Shown: positions 13,801-24,751 of the stretch, piece after piece | How positions within the stretch are numbered: the first letter of the stretch is position 1 | How the letters are laid out: the number at the start of each line of letters is the position of its first letter | NCBI GenBank assembly: GCA_947579665.1 | Contig: OX388350.1 | Coordinates: 42,565,393-42,629,392 of the forward strand | DNA from: Sympetrum striolatum | Taxonomy: Eukaryota > Arthropoda > Insecta > Odonata > Libellulidae | DNA: 64,000 nucleotides | Direction of reading: 5' to 3' | Translations under genes and position numbers: made by a program | The notes under the pieces: model-generated | What the model was told of the DNA's origin: nothing | Database searches by the model: none | Seen by the model: the letters and a program-made list of their open reading frames with translations, nothing else

Positions 13801-16800
13801 AATAATGAAATATCGAGATTCAAAATGAAATGAAATAATAATCAGATCTTCACAAAATATGAAATTATTGTAGATAATTAACAATATTTATTTATTTATT
13901 TTTATTTTCAAATGACGCTGCGATTAGGCCATTAGGCCTGGTCCTGTGAAATCTGGTGGAGCGTCATTCTAAAAAATTCACTAATAAATTGCCAGTATCG
14001 TTCAATTTCCTAGTCAATTTTTTTATCATTATATGTATTATTTCAGTTGTATTGTAATATGAAAGGAATGAATAAAATATTGCTAATTGTAATATAAATA
14101 TGACATAACACTTTGAGTCAATAATCTTTGCGTATTTTAAGGATGAAGGATGATTTATTTAATTGATGCGTGATATTAATAAAAGAAAGATAGCATAACT
14201 AAATTAAAAAAAGGTATAAAAATCAATCGCAGACCAGGGTCGAGCCAAACCTGGGCCGATATTTTGAAATTTCTCGAAAAGTGCTGGACTCGGTTTTAAA
14301 TTATACCGGGCTAAGACTTGTAATTTCTTTCGAAGTGGGCATCTAATGCCCAATTTTGGAGCTATTCTAAACTACAAAATTACTTCTGGTTGAAAGAGTC
14401 AAGCAATAATTCATGGCCCATAATTTATCTCAACACCAATATGTACAAATATACGAAATATCACATTTTGCTGGTTTATTGCAATCGATCACAGACGGAG
14501 ATAAGTTTACTTGGACTTTTATGCTTTTAAAGATATTAATACCTAAGATGAGATTTCCATAACTGTATTAAGAGAGATAAGAGGGTATATCCCAGACTCC
14601 GCTATAAAAATTGGGGCGTACTAATTAATTGCATCTCCAATTAGCCTCTTATAAATCTCTGATAATCGTTGAATAATGAGTTTCCGTCATTGCTAATTAA
14701 TGACGTGTCATTAAAGTTCAAGAGATTTCAGTTTTAAATATTTGAGGAGCTTCGAATGTAGTTATTGGTACTAAGTCATCTTATTGTAAGGATTAAGATG
14801 TATCAGCATCAATTTCTTCAGTAAGCGAGTAATTTCTATCTAACTTTTATATTTCAATGGAAAATCCTGAGTTTACCCTAACATTACATATTCACAAGAG
14901 TAAATTCATGCACACCTAAGTTAAAAATATATGGCCATCGAAGAAAAAAAATTAATTTATAAAAATATCTCATGAAGTATGATATTTTTACGTAAACCAA
15001 CAGTGTAGCAGCAAAATACAAAAATAAGCGAACGAGGAAGTTGGTTTTAGAATTATTCTAGTTTTATGGAAGATAAACCGTAATCTCTGCTTAAGTTTAA
15101 CGAAATACTATTATGCAAGAGGAAAACAAGCCGTTTAATTGCTATCATGATGCTGGCGACAGACTAGCTTACGTAAACACAATGATTATTCCCACACCTC
15201 TCAATTCATCTAGTTTTCCTCTTAGGATAATAATAGATACTCTTATGCAATTGGACTCGCAATGAAAGGGAAAGCAAGTACATGCACCGGTCGAAAAAAA
15301 TTCAACAATTGAAACTATGACTCCTACCTTAAGGAAAATGCCCAAAATTAATTTAATTAGTAAAAAATTGATGGTATTGATGGCGATAAAATTGAGGACA
15401 TTTCAATTTTCCATTATAATTAAACAAGAGAGTGGTTAAAATCGATCACGGGGCATTTATCAATGAAAACATAAATTAAACATCTCTTTTAAATATATTC
15501 TCTGAACAACCAAGAAAATTTTTCTAATTCCTTAAAATATTCAGTCAGTTTCAATAAAGCCTATTACAATTGTTTGTGTACTATCAAAAAATCTAGTATT
15601 AGATAATGAATAAAAACAGTGTAATTTTCCACACTTTTCGTGATCATCTGGTGATGCTACTCCAGTAGCGAAACCGGTCGTCAGCTAAATAAAAGTGTGG
15701 AAAATTACACTGTTTTTATTCATTATCTAAAATGGCTTTCCACAAATTAATGCCTGATCATCTAGATTCCAAATCTAGTATTACCAAATAGCACATCATC
15801 TGTCAGTAAATTGGACTACATGATTCAACATTTTTTCATTCATGGTTAAACACCTTGAAGAGTTATGCCTATGAAATAATTGCCGACTATGTGAACGAAT
15901 ATATGTATTCCAAATTCCTAAACATCTATTCGCAAAAGGTTTGGCTGCGGATGTTTCTAATTTGTGATCGAAAAGTAAGATTTCTTCCCCCAGAGCTGAA
16001 ACGAAGGAAGATTTAGGGTGGTCTACCATTACCGGGGCACGTAATTCTCATCAGGTTGTCACTGTTTTACGTATTGATATGGAATCTAAATTCGCAAAAA
16101 TATTTGATTTCAACATCCAATAAACACGGAAACTAGTGGGCTGTCATTTATCTTGCATCTGAGCTAATTTCAGCTCTCCTTTCCTTTGAATATTCAGAGA
16201 GATACTCTTATGATTCTCCGCCATCCTTTTAACGCTATTCCACACATTACTTATTTACCGAGGGAAGGTTATTCATTAAATAAAACCCTTTCACATACAT
16301 TTTCATCGTCTGCCCCGAACGCTTTTAGTGACGTATTTTTTCTATCGCGGCAAACAGCTTATTTTCATCGGATGTCAAATTGTTATACGATATTCGTCGT
16401 ATAGTATATTTGAATGAAAAAGATGCTTTCTTATCATGCTTCAATATAATTGAAACGCATGAATAAAATATCGCGAAGAATTCAAATTTTTGAATTATTA
16501 GTGTTTTGAGCAACTAGAAAAACTACCGAATTCATAGATTTATAAACTCTAAATCCTGAGTTGTAAAGATTTTTTTCTAGTTAAACATAAAAAGAATCTA
16601 CCAAAGCTCTCGAAAGATTTTACTGAATACCGAATCCGTAGATATTTAAACTTCACTCTTAGAGTATTAAACATTTGATCTATCCCAGTTAAACATGAAT
16701 AAATTCTACCAAAGTTACCAAAAATATTTTACAATGCTGTGATTTTGTCTATTAAATCAAAATGATCAAAATGCCACGTCTGATTTTATCCCTAAAATTA

Positions 16801-17115
16801 GCTTAGGTGAGGACGTATCAATGGCCCGCATATTTAGACACTTTCCAAGCAAAGCATCGTTCAACTCGCAGTTGACGTGGTTCTCTTCCGTTAAAGAGGA
16901 AAGGCCTGGAAACCTAACCGATGACGGAGGTCTACGAGAACGTGAATGGTCTATTCAAATTTTAACCAGATTTTGACATCACCCTGAGAGAGTTTCGAAA
17001 AAAAAAAAAACATTTTGAATACCTTTGCACCCGCCTTCAGGAGCTCCTTGCAGTACATGTTACCGATGCCAACGGCACCTCCAGTCACCAAAGCAACTTT
17101 TCCAGAGGGATCCAT
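4676..17115 (-). CDS. 15-hydroxyprostaglandin dehydrogenase-like SDR (5 exons seen, 3' end outside window)
   Basis: This is an NAD-dependent classical short-chain dehydrogenase of the 15-PGDH family, which oxidises a secondary alcohol to a ketone, probably in the cytosol. Minus-strand exons are 17115-17023, 13606-13483, 9933-9827, 7552-7379 and 4830-4676. All have GT-AG borders and compatible phases, giving 217 codons plus 2 nt; human 15-PGDH has 266 residues, so the C-terminus lies off the left edge. Visible motifs are the nucleotide-binding TGGAVGIG (residues 11-18), Asp36 (favours NAD), DV at 64-65, NNAG at 90-93, the tetrad Asn107/Ser138/Tyr151/Lys155, and PG at 183-184. These numbers equal those of the human enzyme without gaps. 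Odd: position 148, Gln in human 15-PGDH and important for substrate handling, is Cys, so the substrate may not be a prostaglandin. Introns are 2.3-3.5 kb and full of repeats. Family is certain; substrate is inference. Confidence 0.93.
5213..5400. repeat. foldback element with divergent hammerhead-like cores
   Basis: Inverted arms of about 80 bp (5213-5296 and 5319-5400) around a 22-bp spacer, in intron 4 of the SDR gene. Both arms contain a hammerhead-like core pointing outward. The plus-strand core (5321 on) has lost three bases of its CTGATGAT box. Confidence 0.75.
5262..5297 (-). ncRNA. hammerhead-ribozyme-like core H
   Basis: Minus strand: CAGATGA (5295-5289, one change from CTGATGA), an extra T, stem II GCCAG/CTAGC around loop TCCA, GAA (5273-5271), then ACATGT and C5264 before GC. 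Stem III would be the palindrome CATG instead of the CCGG found elsewhere. Confidence 0.55.
5610..5668. repeat. 21-bp tandem repeat, about 2.8 units
   Basis: Unit TTATATTCAATATGAAATTCC repeated at 5610, 5631 and 5652. The copies are identical until the third breaks off. Recent slippage within SDR intron 4. Confidence 0.9.
5805..5951. repeat. head-to-head inverted SINE dimer (type c)
   Basis: Arms 5805-5860 and 5896-5951 (56 bp each, 2 mismatches) flank a 35-bp spacer. Each arm ends in the T-arm/B-box sequence GGGTTCGATTCCCGG or its complement, and continues outward through GTCAGACTTTTTTCAAGTCC. No A box survives. It looks like two tRNA-derived SINE 3' parts fused head to head. Confidence 0.85.
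7379..7552 (-). CDS. SDR gene exon 4 (catalytic Ser-Tyr-Lys)
   Basis: 174 nt, phase 0 at both ends, donor GTGAGT. I placed the acceptor at ..TTTGTAG before ACTGCTGTTTGC rather than at the internal TTTGCAG. Only the first choice supplies TAVCR after INV and keeps the frame. The exon carries Ser138, Cys148, Tyr151 and Lys155 and is distinctly GC-rich compared with its introns. Confidence 0.92.
7560..7712. repeat. tandem duplication beside SDR exon 4
   Basis: Segments 7560-7632 and 7644-7712 are diverged direct copies sharing AACACAGG, TGCAGTCAGGACG and GGCATAAG blocks and a TGGTTTTTAC end. The first copy abuts the intron 3 acceptor of the SDR gene, so the acceptor region was duplicated. Confidence 0.7.
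7757..7908. repeat. foldback element, 32-bp arms
   Basis: Arms 7757-7788 and 7877-7908 match at 31 of 32 positions around an 88-bp interior. GAAACCGATA in the interior resembles the hammerhead 3' core. No good CTGANGA box is present, so it is at best a decayed member of that family. Confidence 0.8.
8055..8122 (-). repeat. tRNA-derived SINE head (type d)
   Basis: On the minus strand, GCCTCGGTGGCGCAGGAG includes an A-box-like TGGCGCAGGAG. About 35 nt later GATTCAGATCC is a degenerate B box, then GGTTGGGAC. Spacing fits a tRNA-derived pol III promoter; the arms do not fold as a functional tRNA. Confidence 0.6.
9503..9608. repeat. head-to-head inverted SINE dimer (type b)
   Basis: Arms 9503-9550 and 9561-9608 (48 bp, about 5 mismatches) around a 10-bp spacer in SDR intron 3. 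Each arm reads GACTTGGCTGGG then a B-box-like GATTCGAGTCC outward to TTTTTCACTTCTCGTACAA. A single, fuller copy lies at 40850-40945. Confidence 0.83.
9827..9933 (-). CDS. SDR gene exon 3 (NNAG and INV)
   Basis: 107 nt between the acceptor ATAG and the donor GTAAGT. It encodes [21 protein letters not shown], and ends at IAINV, with the structural Asn at residue 107. Confidence 0.92.
11480..11560. mobile_element. 77-bp Tc1/mariner-type MITE, copy 2
   Basis: Element at 11482-11558, exactly 77 bp and flanked by TA, inside intron 2 of the SDR gene. It is the reverse complement of copy 1 with 5 mismatches in 77 positions and no indels. The inverted termini (CACTCCTGGCCAAAATTTAC and its partner) are better preserved than in copy 1. 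Confidence 0.87.
12265..12351 (-). repeat. hammerhead-like repeat copy B
   Basis: Minus strand: ATGATGA (12345-12339, first C changed), an extra T, stem II AGCT/AGCT with loop TGT, GAA (12326-12324), ACCGGT, C12317, then GTC. Downstream is TTTTATTGTGGAAATTAC, a block shared with other copies. No inverted partner was found. It lies in SDR intron 2. Confidence 0.6.
13483..13606 (-). CDS. SDR gene exon 2 (Asp36 cofactor-specificity region)
   Basis: The acceptor TTAG precedes GTG; the exon is 124 nt and ends one base into a codon before the donor GTAATC. It encodes [11 protein letters not shown], with Asp36 after the second beta strand, through [11 protein letters not shown]. Confidence 0.9.
15599..15730. 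repeat. foldback with perfect 40-bp arms enclosing a hammerhead-like core
   Basis: Arms 15599-15638 and 15691-15730 are perfect inverted repeats over 40 bp. They would extend stem I of the enclosed ribozyme-like core after a small internal loop. It lies in SDR intron 1. Confidence 0.92.
15646..15682 (+). ncRNA. hammerhead-ribozyme-like core C
   Basis: CTGGTGA at 15648-15654 (A6 changed to G), an extra T, perfect stem II GCTAC/GTAGC with loop TCCA, GAA at 15670-15672, ACCGGT at 15673-15678, C15679 as the cleavage base, then GTC. One essential base is mutated, so activity is doubtful. Confidence 0.6.
17023..17115 (-). CDS. SDR gene exon 1 (start codon, Rossmann glycine motif)
   Basis: 31 codons, phase 0 at the end. 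ATG is at 17115-17113, followed by residues [13 protein letters not shown] and the rest of the glycine-rich turn. The donor GTATTC follows 17023. The start matches the family's usual N-terminus, with only four residues before the first beta strand. Confidence 0.9.
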
Positions 17116-17186
17116 CGTGGTGATGCGGCGATGTGTTCTCTACGATAGCACGGACTGGAAGGAAGAAACACCCCCAACGCCTCCCC

Positions 17187-17193
17187 TATATAT
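17187..17193 (-). promoter_or_regulatory. putative TATA box of the SDR gene
   Basis: TATATA-type element about 75 bp upstream of the start codon. A CCAGTC sequence resembling an arthropod initiator lies about 37 bp downstream of it. Position and sequence fit a core promoter; there is no transcript evidence. Confidence 0.5.
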
Positions 17194-17199
17194 GCGTTC

Positions 17200-20100
17200 C
17201 CGCCGACTCCTCTAATTGACCTTCACATGGATGACCCGTATGGTGGACAGAGAAGCCTTCCTCCACACATGCATTTTCGACTTTTTCAACTGTCACGCAC
17301 CACATTTCTCATTTCTCCGAGTGTTCTATTTATCTTACTAGTACTCTGTTTCGCTTGTTCCCGGAAGTGCAAACATTACGCTTCACCATTACCCGGATAA
17401 GGGAAAATATCTCGGGATTAACGCGAGAGTAGGCGTAAATCAAACGGTATCGGAGCCCTGTAGTGCTTTATTTGGTCACCCTTTCATCTTGTTCCATAGA
17501 TAGCCATTCTATCTTTCACTTCTGTTGATGTTTTCTATGTGTTGTACTTATCTATGGGGATAGATTCTTTTGAAAAATTGCCTTATCCCGTAGCATCTCT
17601 TATCGGCTAAAAATAACATGATGGCTGACAAGATATCAAATAGCTAATTGCTTCTGACTGCTATTAATTATCTAATAACGCTTTCTAATCATTAAATACA
17701 TCGCATAAGGGCCTGAACTGTTACATTGTGAAATTCTTCGAATACGAGTATAATGACATTTAGAACCAATAGCTTCGTTATATGGATAGTAATGATATAA
17801 AAGTAAATTGACTGACATCTTGCTAATAATTCTTGCTTTTATGAAGTGAAATATTATATAATATAATAATTTGGCCTAGACTTTGTGGTAGTTCTCCGTA
17901 ATAAAGAGTAATTAAAATGAATCTTCTACCTTCTCCACAGAGTTATGTTTTATTGCACAGCCATGGTTTGGAATCTTTAGATAACCGTCAGGATAATGAT
18001 GACTCAGGTAGGTAGAAAAGTAGAAGAAGTAGAACTAGAAGGTAGAAAAGCTTTTTTTATCATTCTTAAGAAGTAATGTGTAAATTGGAAAGTTATTAAT
18101 TAATTTTCCCGATGATTAGAAACCACTCTCATTTGGCAAAGTTTTTGCAGTGCAAATTTCTGAGGAGCTAATTCAATTTTGGGACCAATAAATTCCTTAT
18201 GGAAACAATTATCATATAACATAATGTCAGTAATGATATCATTCATTTAGAGTATTTAGGTTTATTTTTTTATTCCCAAAATAGTCACGATTCACGATTA
18301 AAAGTCAAAGCTAATCTCTTATACTCTACTGCGTTTCTAAAGGGAACCGTTAAATTTACCAAGTAATTGGCTTCACTTTTTATGATCCTCTTATTTGCCA
18401 ATTAAAAGATTTGTGCGGTTATTTCCAAGGCGTTAGAGAGTTGTTCGCGCAATACAAAGCCAGATATTTTCGTTCGTATTTTTGCGTAGTTCAGAATTCC
18501 AGGAACTGAGTTGGCCGAGAAGCGCCGGTGTGAACGGCGTTACTTGTTTCTGCTTACACAAAGACTTCAACATGCAAGACGCAAATTAACGATGCTGGCG
18601 TTAAATCAAGAGTTTAAGGCATGTTGTTTTCCATTATTTACGCTTCAGTTCTGCCGACTGTATGAGAAATTGAAGGAAAATCTATCATTTTTAGCTTTGG
18701 AATCAACTGAAACAATTCCAAAATGCGGAAAAGTTATATTTATTTCCGATGTGGAAATAGAACAATCTTTTCATTAGCATAAGTGTTATATAAATTGATT
18801 TGCATAGTTACACTTCCTTATTGTTAACGTAAGAGTTATAAAGGTATTGCGACGCGACTTTGTTGCCTTTTAAACCAATTTTCAATGAGTTTATAGTAAA
18901 TCATATTTACCAATTGTATTTGTAAAATTGCATTATCATTTATGCTGTAAAAATATGAGATTTACTCTTGACTAATGCAAATCTTACATTGCCTTAGTAA
19001 ACTAAAAATAATTATTTTTTATTCCTCTGCCCTTTACATATTAAATTTGAAAGAAACCAGTATTAGGAATATAGGTACACTTAAGGTGGTAAGTCAACTG
19101 TTTCGGGGTTACCGACTTTTAATTAATTCAACAAAAATTCAATAAATAAGACATGAGATAGATAATACAGATTAAAATACAGACCATGGCCAAAGACAAA
19201 TTTAAAAAGATTAAATTCCTTATGCTGACCTAACCCTTCCGAAATCATATTAATAATTTTCAAAAATCCAATTTCCACTCAATTTTATGCTCTCCCATAA
19301 AAAATTAGCATTAAATCATTCGTGATTTTCCCTAGAATTCGATTCCTTTATGTTTCGACGTAAGGGGGAATTGCTCCTCAGTCTCAAGGGCGAAGTAGCA
19401 ATACTGCTTGAAGATGGGTAATACTGCAAGAATAGCCTACTTTCCCAATCTAAAATTGATTTCCTAGTTCGTGTGGAAGCAAGCTCTTTTCCTTTAACTT
19501 CTGGGCATTCTTCCAGACCTCAAACATCGGGTGTCTTGGATATTAATGAAGGTTGTGGGTCAGCGGTGCCCAAAGGGTAGGGCTTACAAATTCCTAAGCG
19601 TTTCATAGAGAGATAGGGATAATGTAGGGTACTGTCCGTTGATAATAATGCTTATAAATTGGTGTTACATTCATAAATAACATTGTCGCTTTTTCATTTC
19701 GGGGTGAGCTAGCCAGCGGCCTCTTTTGTTAAGAATGTATTACCTTCCAACCTTCCTGTCCTTGAGTGCTTCATTCAACGCATCCATTCATCTTTAAACA
19801 CACCTGTGTGTCTATTCCTCAGCCTGATTCTCTTCTACTTAATAAGCTTTCAGGAAACACATCGAAACTGCATATGCCTGTATGCGATGAAATTCTCTTC
19901 ATCAGCGCAATAGAGAACTTCTCCACCTTTTCCGTATAGCTGTTGAAACGTTATTTTTCTGAAAAGAGGGTAAGTTAGTTAGGGTTAAATTTGCACTTAA
20001 AATCTTCGATAACCTAAAATCCGTATGCATGGAATTTCGATGCTATCGAAATCCATAAAGGCATCGACCAATTTTGCGTAACAGACTGAAATATTGTGGA

Positions 20101-23100
20101 TAATGTCGCTCAATAATTATGTTTAAAAGTGAAGGATTATTTTGATATCAGTGAAGGCCTATCAGGAACTCTGAAAAATATTGCATGATAAGTACAAGAC
20201 AAGTAATGTATATGCTGTTTAAGGTTATTTAAAATTCATACTGACTTAATTTACAGTAGTTTTTTATAATGCATATATTTATTGGATATTTATATTTTTG
20301 TAATTATTTATGTTTTATTTATATGTGCCTGTTGTATTTAGTTGGGTTTATTGTATGGATTCATAGTAATATTATTTATAAGTTTTTTAATTTTTTAGTT
20401 ACTTGTTATATAAGTTAACGTTGCCACCAGTCCTTACGACTAACTGACTAACTGGTTTTGTTCAATAAATAAACTCATTAAGCTTCTTGACGAAAAAACG
20501 GTATATAATCAGTAAAGTAAATCGTAAATTTGGATAAACGCTAAACACATTGAAACTCAGCAGATATATTTTCATCCATTGCGAAGACTCAGGTATTGTT
20601 AAGGAATATGAAAATAAACGTGTTAAAAAGATCTCTGTATTAACCAGATGGAGTCAGGATGCTGGTTACATAACAAGCGAGAAAAATGAAGATCTATTCC
20701 TGAAATATAATCTGAAGCCGTTTGTGGGGAATAAATATCAAATCGATTTATAACCACAAAAGTAGCAAGATTGAAAGTCACTACTAGTATTAAAAACCAA
20801 GAGAGTAAATAATGCCAAAGAAAGTATTTTAAGAAAGAGATACCATTATTCCGTTCATTAGAATAATGATTTTACGTGAATTTCATCTAAATTTAGACGA
20901 TGAATTAGAAAAAATCACATTCACATTAATGGAAATCGAGGCGTAAATCCGCGATTCTCGCAGGTCTGTAAGTAAATACAAATTAAGTGGTGATTCTATA
21001 ACGATAAGCCATTTTAATGATAATTAGAAATTAACAATCGTATTATTGATCGTAAAATAATCGAAAATAAAATTAATTGATATTAATTAATAAGCTATCA
21101 TTAATAATATGAAAATATTTCTTCCCTATAATCGACTCCTTTCACATAGCACAGAGATTTTCATTTATTCTACTAGTTTAGCAAAATTTATCGATCGCTA
21201 ATCGGTGAACTATTGGGGATAAATCTGGAGTAATCCCAACGGCCAAAATATTCTAACACGCCGTTCGGGAAGGCAACACCCTTCAACTTGCGTATGTGCC
21301 TTTCACTCTTTACCCTGTACCTGGAGAATGGTTTTGCACCGAATCTTCTGATTCTCTCTCAGAACTATTCACTAGCCAACTGGTGGGACACATAACTTAA
21401 TCCCTTTTCAATTACAGTCACTAAATTTTAGAACCCCGCAGGATTAAAAACTCCATCTCTTTTTAGTATTTTAAAAATGAACTATTTAATCATCTTCTGT
21501 TATTTCATGATTAATCTTTGTCATGTTTTCTTTAAGTATTTTGTAAATCTTTGAACGTGTTGCGTGGTTTTTGTCATTGTGCTGATTTTATTTTGAAATT
21601 TTATTTCTTATTTATTAATTTAAAAAATTTAAAATTAAATTAAATTAAATTAAAATTGTTCTGTTGCATAATATTTTGGGAGCAATAATGTATTTATTTT
21701 TCTGCTCTTATGGGCATCCCTTCAGAGCTAATAAACAATAATCAATCGATCAGCGCTGAGGAGGGGAACCTGAAGTAAGTTGTGATGTACTCGCTTCTTT
21801 AAACAATCAAGTAGTTATTGTCAAATAATGAATACGGAATTTTGCCCCCCTGCCGCACGCTACTGACGGATTGCACGGTTTAAATGTAAATGTGTCTTAT
21901 CGCTGTAGGTGTAAACGTAAAGAGAGGATGAAGCACGTAGAAATTATTATTATAACAATCATTATGTATATGTTGGGGAGCTTAAAAGTATGTACCTGCG
22001 ACACAAGAGTGCTCTGATGGCGTCGGAAAAGTATTCAAATACTCTGCCCATTGGCCAGAAATTATCATTTTCATTCAATTAGAAGTCTGCCCCAACTCCC
22101 GATGTCATCTTTCAATCAGGATGGCGGAATGGAATTCGCCTCCACCTCCTGCTTTTTTAAAAAATGAAACTCATTCATCCTTTCGTAACATTGCGTCGAA
22201 AGAGCCTTTGAGGAAATAATAGCGGATTCTTAGAAGCCGGGGAAGATTTGGATAGATCTGATCATCAAATGCGTATTTGCTAATCTGCTATGTTTTCATA
22301 GATAAGGATAACATCGTGAACTTTGCCCTTCATGTTGTCGCATAATGGCTGAATATACGTGAATTTGTTGACTAGTGACGAACTTATGTTTTCATTTATC
22401 TTATACAAATTCATTTCGGGAGTCTTTACGTCGTTCACGAAAGAAATTTTTAAATCAGAACTGTAAAGGTATCTAATCGACTATTTACTGGAATTGGCCA
22501 TCTGTGTTTCGTAAGAGTTTCAGGTTATAAATACAGAGGCGAAATATTCTTTTATACATTCAATCAGATGGGCATTTCGTACGTCAGATAAAAACAAAAC
22601 GTTACAGCAAAAGCTTACAAGGCTGTGGGAGTCTTGAGCATCTCTATCTTTGACGTATTCGTCTCAATTTTCACAACTTTCAGGTGTTACCCAAAATTAT
22701 ACCTTTTTATTTGGTAACTCTAATTGCGTTATCAGAGCTAGGGATGAAAGAACAGCGTTGTAACAAACCTGGTGTAAAAGAGATAATTTTAACTCACGGA
22801 AATGTTTGGATTTCAGAGAACAGCGCCAAGAAAGAAGTACGATGAAAACAATTTAGGGGTTAAAGAGATGATTCTGACGCATATAACTACCTCAGGTAGT
22901 GAAATGGATTTTTAAAGTGCTTCCATAGCCAATTTCAGTGCCAACTTAATCGATTTTTCAAAGAAAGGGCGAAAAAGATTAGCCCTTTTTTAAATCTGGT
23001 TTTTATAATGATAATTTACTATGGGAAAATTTTTTGGCCATGCATAAGCAAGTAAATATGCACCAATGCATCTCGATTCAGCGTATTTTCAATCCTTTTG

Positions 23101-23200
23101 TGTACCGTATCGATTGCCCTTAAAGAGCTCCCGATATGGCCATCTTGATGAAATTTTTCTTTTAAAATATCAGCGATAAATCTTGTAGATCTTTTAGCGA
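17200..23200. other. intergenic stretch, no gene recognised
   Basis: AT-rich sequence upstream of the SDR gene. It holds short low-complexity runs: a GTAGAA-rich tract at 18009-18048 and an AAATT repeat at 21626-21652. I see no coding region with splice sites or family resemblance. Confidence 0.5.
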
Positions 23201-23205
23201 TTATG

Positions 23206-23337
23206 GGTTCCGGATAGTCATGTGGGCAGCGCGTTTGCCTTTGGTGAAAGCGGTCCCGGGTTCGAATCCCGGTGGGAGCTAATGTGCAAAATGACCTAAG
23301 CTGTCGAAGCACTTTTAACAATACTACTACTACTACT
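23206..23337 (+). repeat. tRNA-derived SINE (type a) with TAC tail
   Basis: 23206-23280 is tRNA-like. GGTTCCG and GGGAGCT pair as an acceptor stem, TAGTCATGTGGGC is an A box, and CCCGGGTTCGAATCCCGG is a perfect T-arm/B box. A body of about 45 nt follows, ending in a (TAC)n tail. The anticodon arm does not fold well, so it is a SINE, not a tRNA gene. A second copy is at 57499-57625. Confidence 0.8.
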
Positions 23338-24019
23338 TTTAGCGATTCAAGCGTCTACAGAAGTAATCCAAATCACGTTGAGAGATTAATAGCTTAAACT
23401 TGAAAACCATGTAAGGCCTTCAGATGGTTTGGTATCATTCTGTCAAAGATGCTCGTCGGATATCAACTATATAAATAGATTACTTTCCACAATACTATAA
23501 TAGCGACTTATTTTCCACAATAGTGAACATTCAAATCACTAATTCTTTTCTTCCTTCTTCGCAGTTAATACTTATCCATGTTACTAAGCGGCTATGTATG
23601 CGTTCTGACTTCGGAATTTAATTTTTTGATTAATACCAAAAAGTTAATGTCTGAAGAAATGGTTTCTTTCTTTACGAGAAAAATGTCTTATTTCATAGAT
23701 GGCGAGCCATATTTTGCGGAGTACCCTATTTTGAAATATGGCACTTCATAAAAGAGACTGACGTCCCAGACATACAATCAGATTATGCATGTTATTTTGC
23801 CAATGATGGGCTTATAATATCTCAAACGGTAAGTGATATACAACTATTAAGTTCATCTTATATTGGCAATTACATGTTTTTTTTTCAGCAAAAATCTTGA
23901 TTCTTTATTTTTAAACCCTAATCATTATTTCTGCGTGTAAATTATTCTGCCCGAAGTCAGGCTGGTGTCTTATTCCCTCTAATATTAGCTACTGTAAGAG
24001 ATAGTGGAGAATATTAGTA

Positions 24020-24292
24020 TTGTAAGAGCTAGTGGAGAGGAATGAGGCTTAAGGGGCAATGTGAGGAGTGAGGTAGTTTGCCGTTGTTTTCCTCATCACG
24101 CCAGAATGGTATATGCAGAACATGTCCAAGAAGTGAAACACTATAATCATTGTCACTATTTAGCATTGTTGTTTAGAATTTACATTGTTAATATTTAGTC
24201 ATACCTCACACTTTCACATCATCACAGTGATGAACTAGATTCCGGCAAAAGTTGATGAATGATATATTTTCCTCCATCCTGTTTTAAAGGAG
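24020..24292 (+). repeat. dispersed repeat, GAGGTAGTTTGCC family, copy 1
   Basis: Shares ATGAGGCTTA, GAGGTAGTTTGCCGTTG, TTTCCTC, GCCAGAATG and a late CATCCTG block in the same order with 54633-54905 and 63412-63705. A short inverted piece is at 57085-57185. No termini or ORF recognised. Confidence 0.65.
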
Positions 24293-24449
24293 AAATAAAA
24301 ATGTTAGTTCCATATATAGGAACATCATCACGTAATTAAACAATAGAGCTATATCGATAAAACGAAAATATTTCCGTAGAGGGTTTCTTCCTTAGAAGAA
24401 TAAATACGAAGTGAAAAGAAATGAAAGATGGGACACGGCTGTTAAGGAA

Positions 24450-24751
24450 TTAGAGGTTTAAAATCTCCAATGCCCGTTTTTGTCGGCGTTACTCCTCTCA
24501 TTCCCCGGTGTTCCGAGAAAACAAGACCAGACACCGCACTTTTTGAGAGCGCTCAATACGTATTTCGAATGTTATGCATTCTTCGTCTAATCATTCTTGT
24601 ATCTAATTACTCCTGACGAAGAATGCATCGCATTCAAAATACGTATTGAGTGCTCTCAAAAGTGCGGTGTCCTGTCTTCTTTTCTCGGAATACCGGTGAA
24701 TGAGAAGAGGAACGCCGACAAAAACGACCATTGGAGATTTTAAACCTTTAA
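24450..24751. repeat. long foldback element with divergent hammerhead-like cores
   Basis: Arms 24450-24588 and 24614-24751 (about 138 bp each, high identity) around a spacer of about 25 bp. Each arm carries a hammerhead-like core pointing away from the centre, so RNA from either strand contains one. No coding capacity. Confidence 0.9.
24608..24652 (+). ncRNA. hammerhead-ribozyme-like core with palindromic 8-nt stem III
   Basis: CTGACGA at 24613-24619 is exact. An extra A follows, then stem II GAATGC/GCATTC (6 bp, loop ATC), AAA (G12 changed to A) and ATACGTAT, a perfect palindrome, then T24647 before GAGTG. Stem I GAGTG pairs with TACTC just upstream of the core. The opposite-strand core in the other arm (24589 down to 24551) has the intact GAA but a damaged CTGA box. 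Confidence 0.6.

Noticed and set aside
19840..19920. Another hammerhead-like core (CTGATGAAGAG on the minus strand)
   Set aside because: CTGATGA is present, but no GAA box follows stem II in the right place and there are no arms.
23206..23280. Functional tRNA gene
   Set aside because: A and B boxes and acceptor stem are present, but the anticodon arm does not fold and a SINE body with a TAC tail follows.
23019..23321. 100-codon minus-strand frame containing APTGIRTRD
   Set aside because: That peptide is the antisense translation of the SINE T-arm. It recurs wherever such SINEs lie and does not mark a gene.
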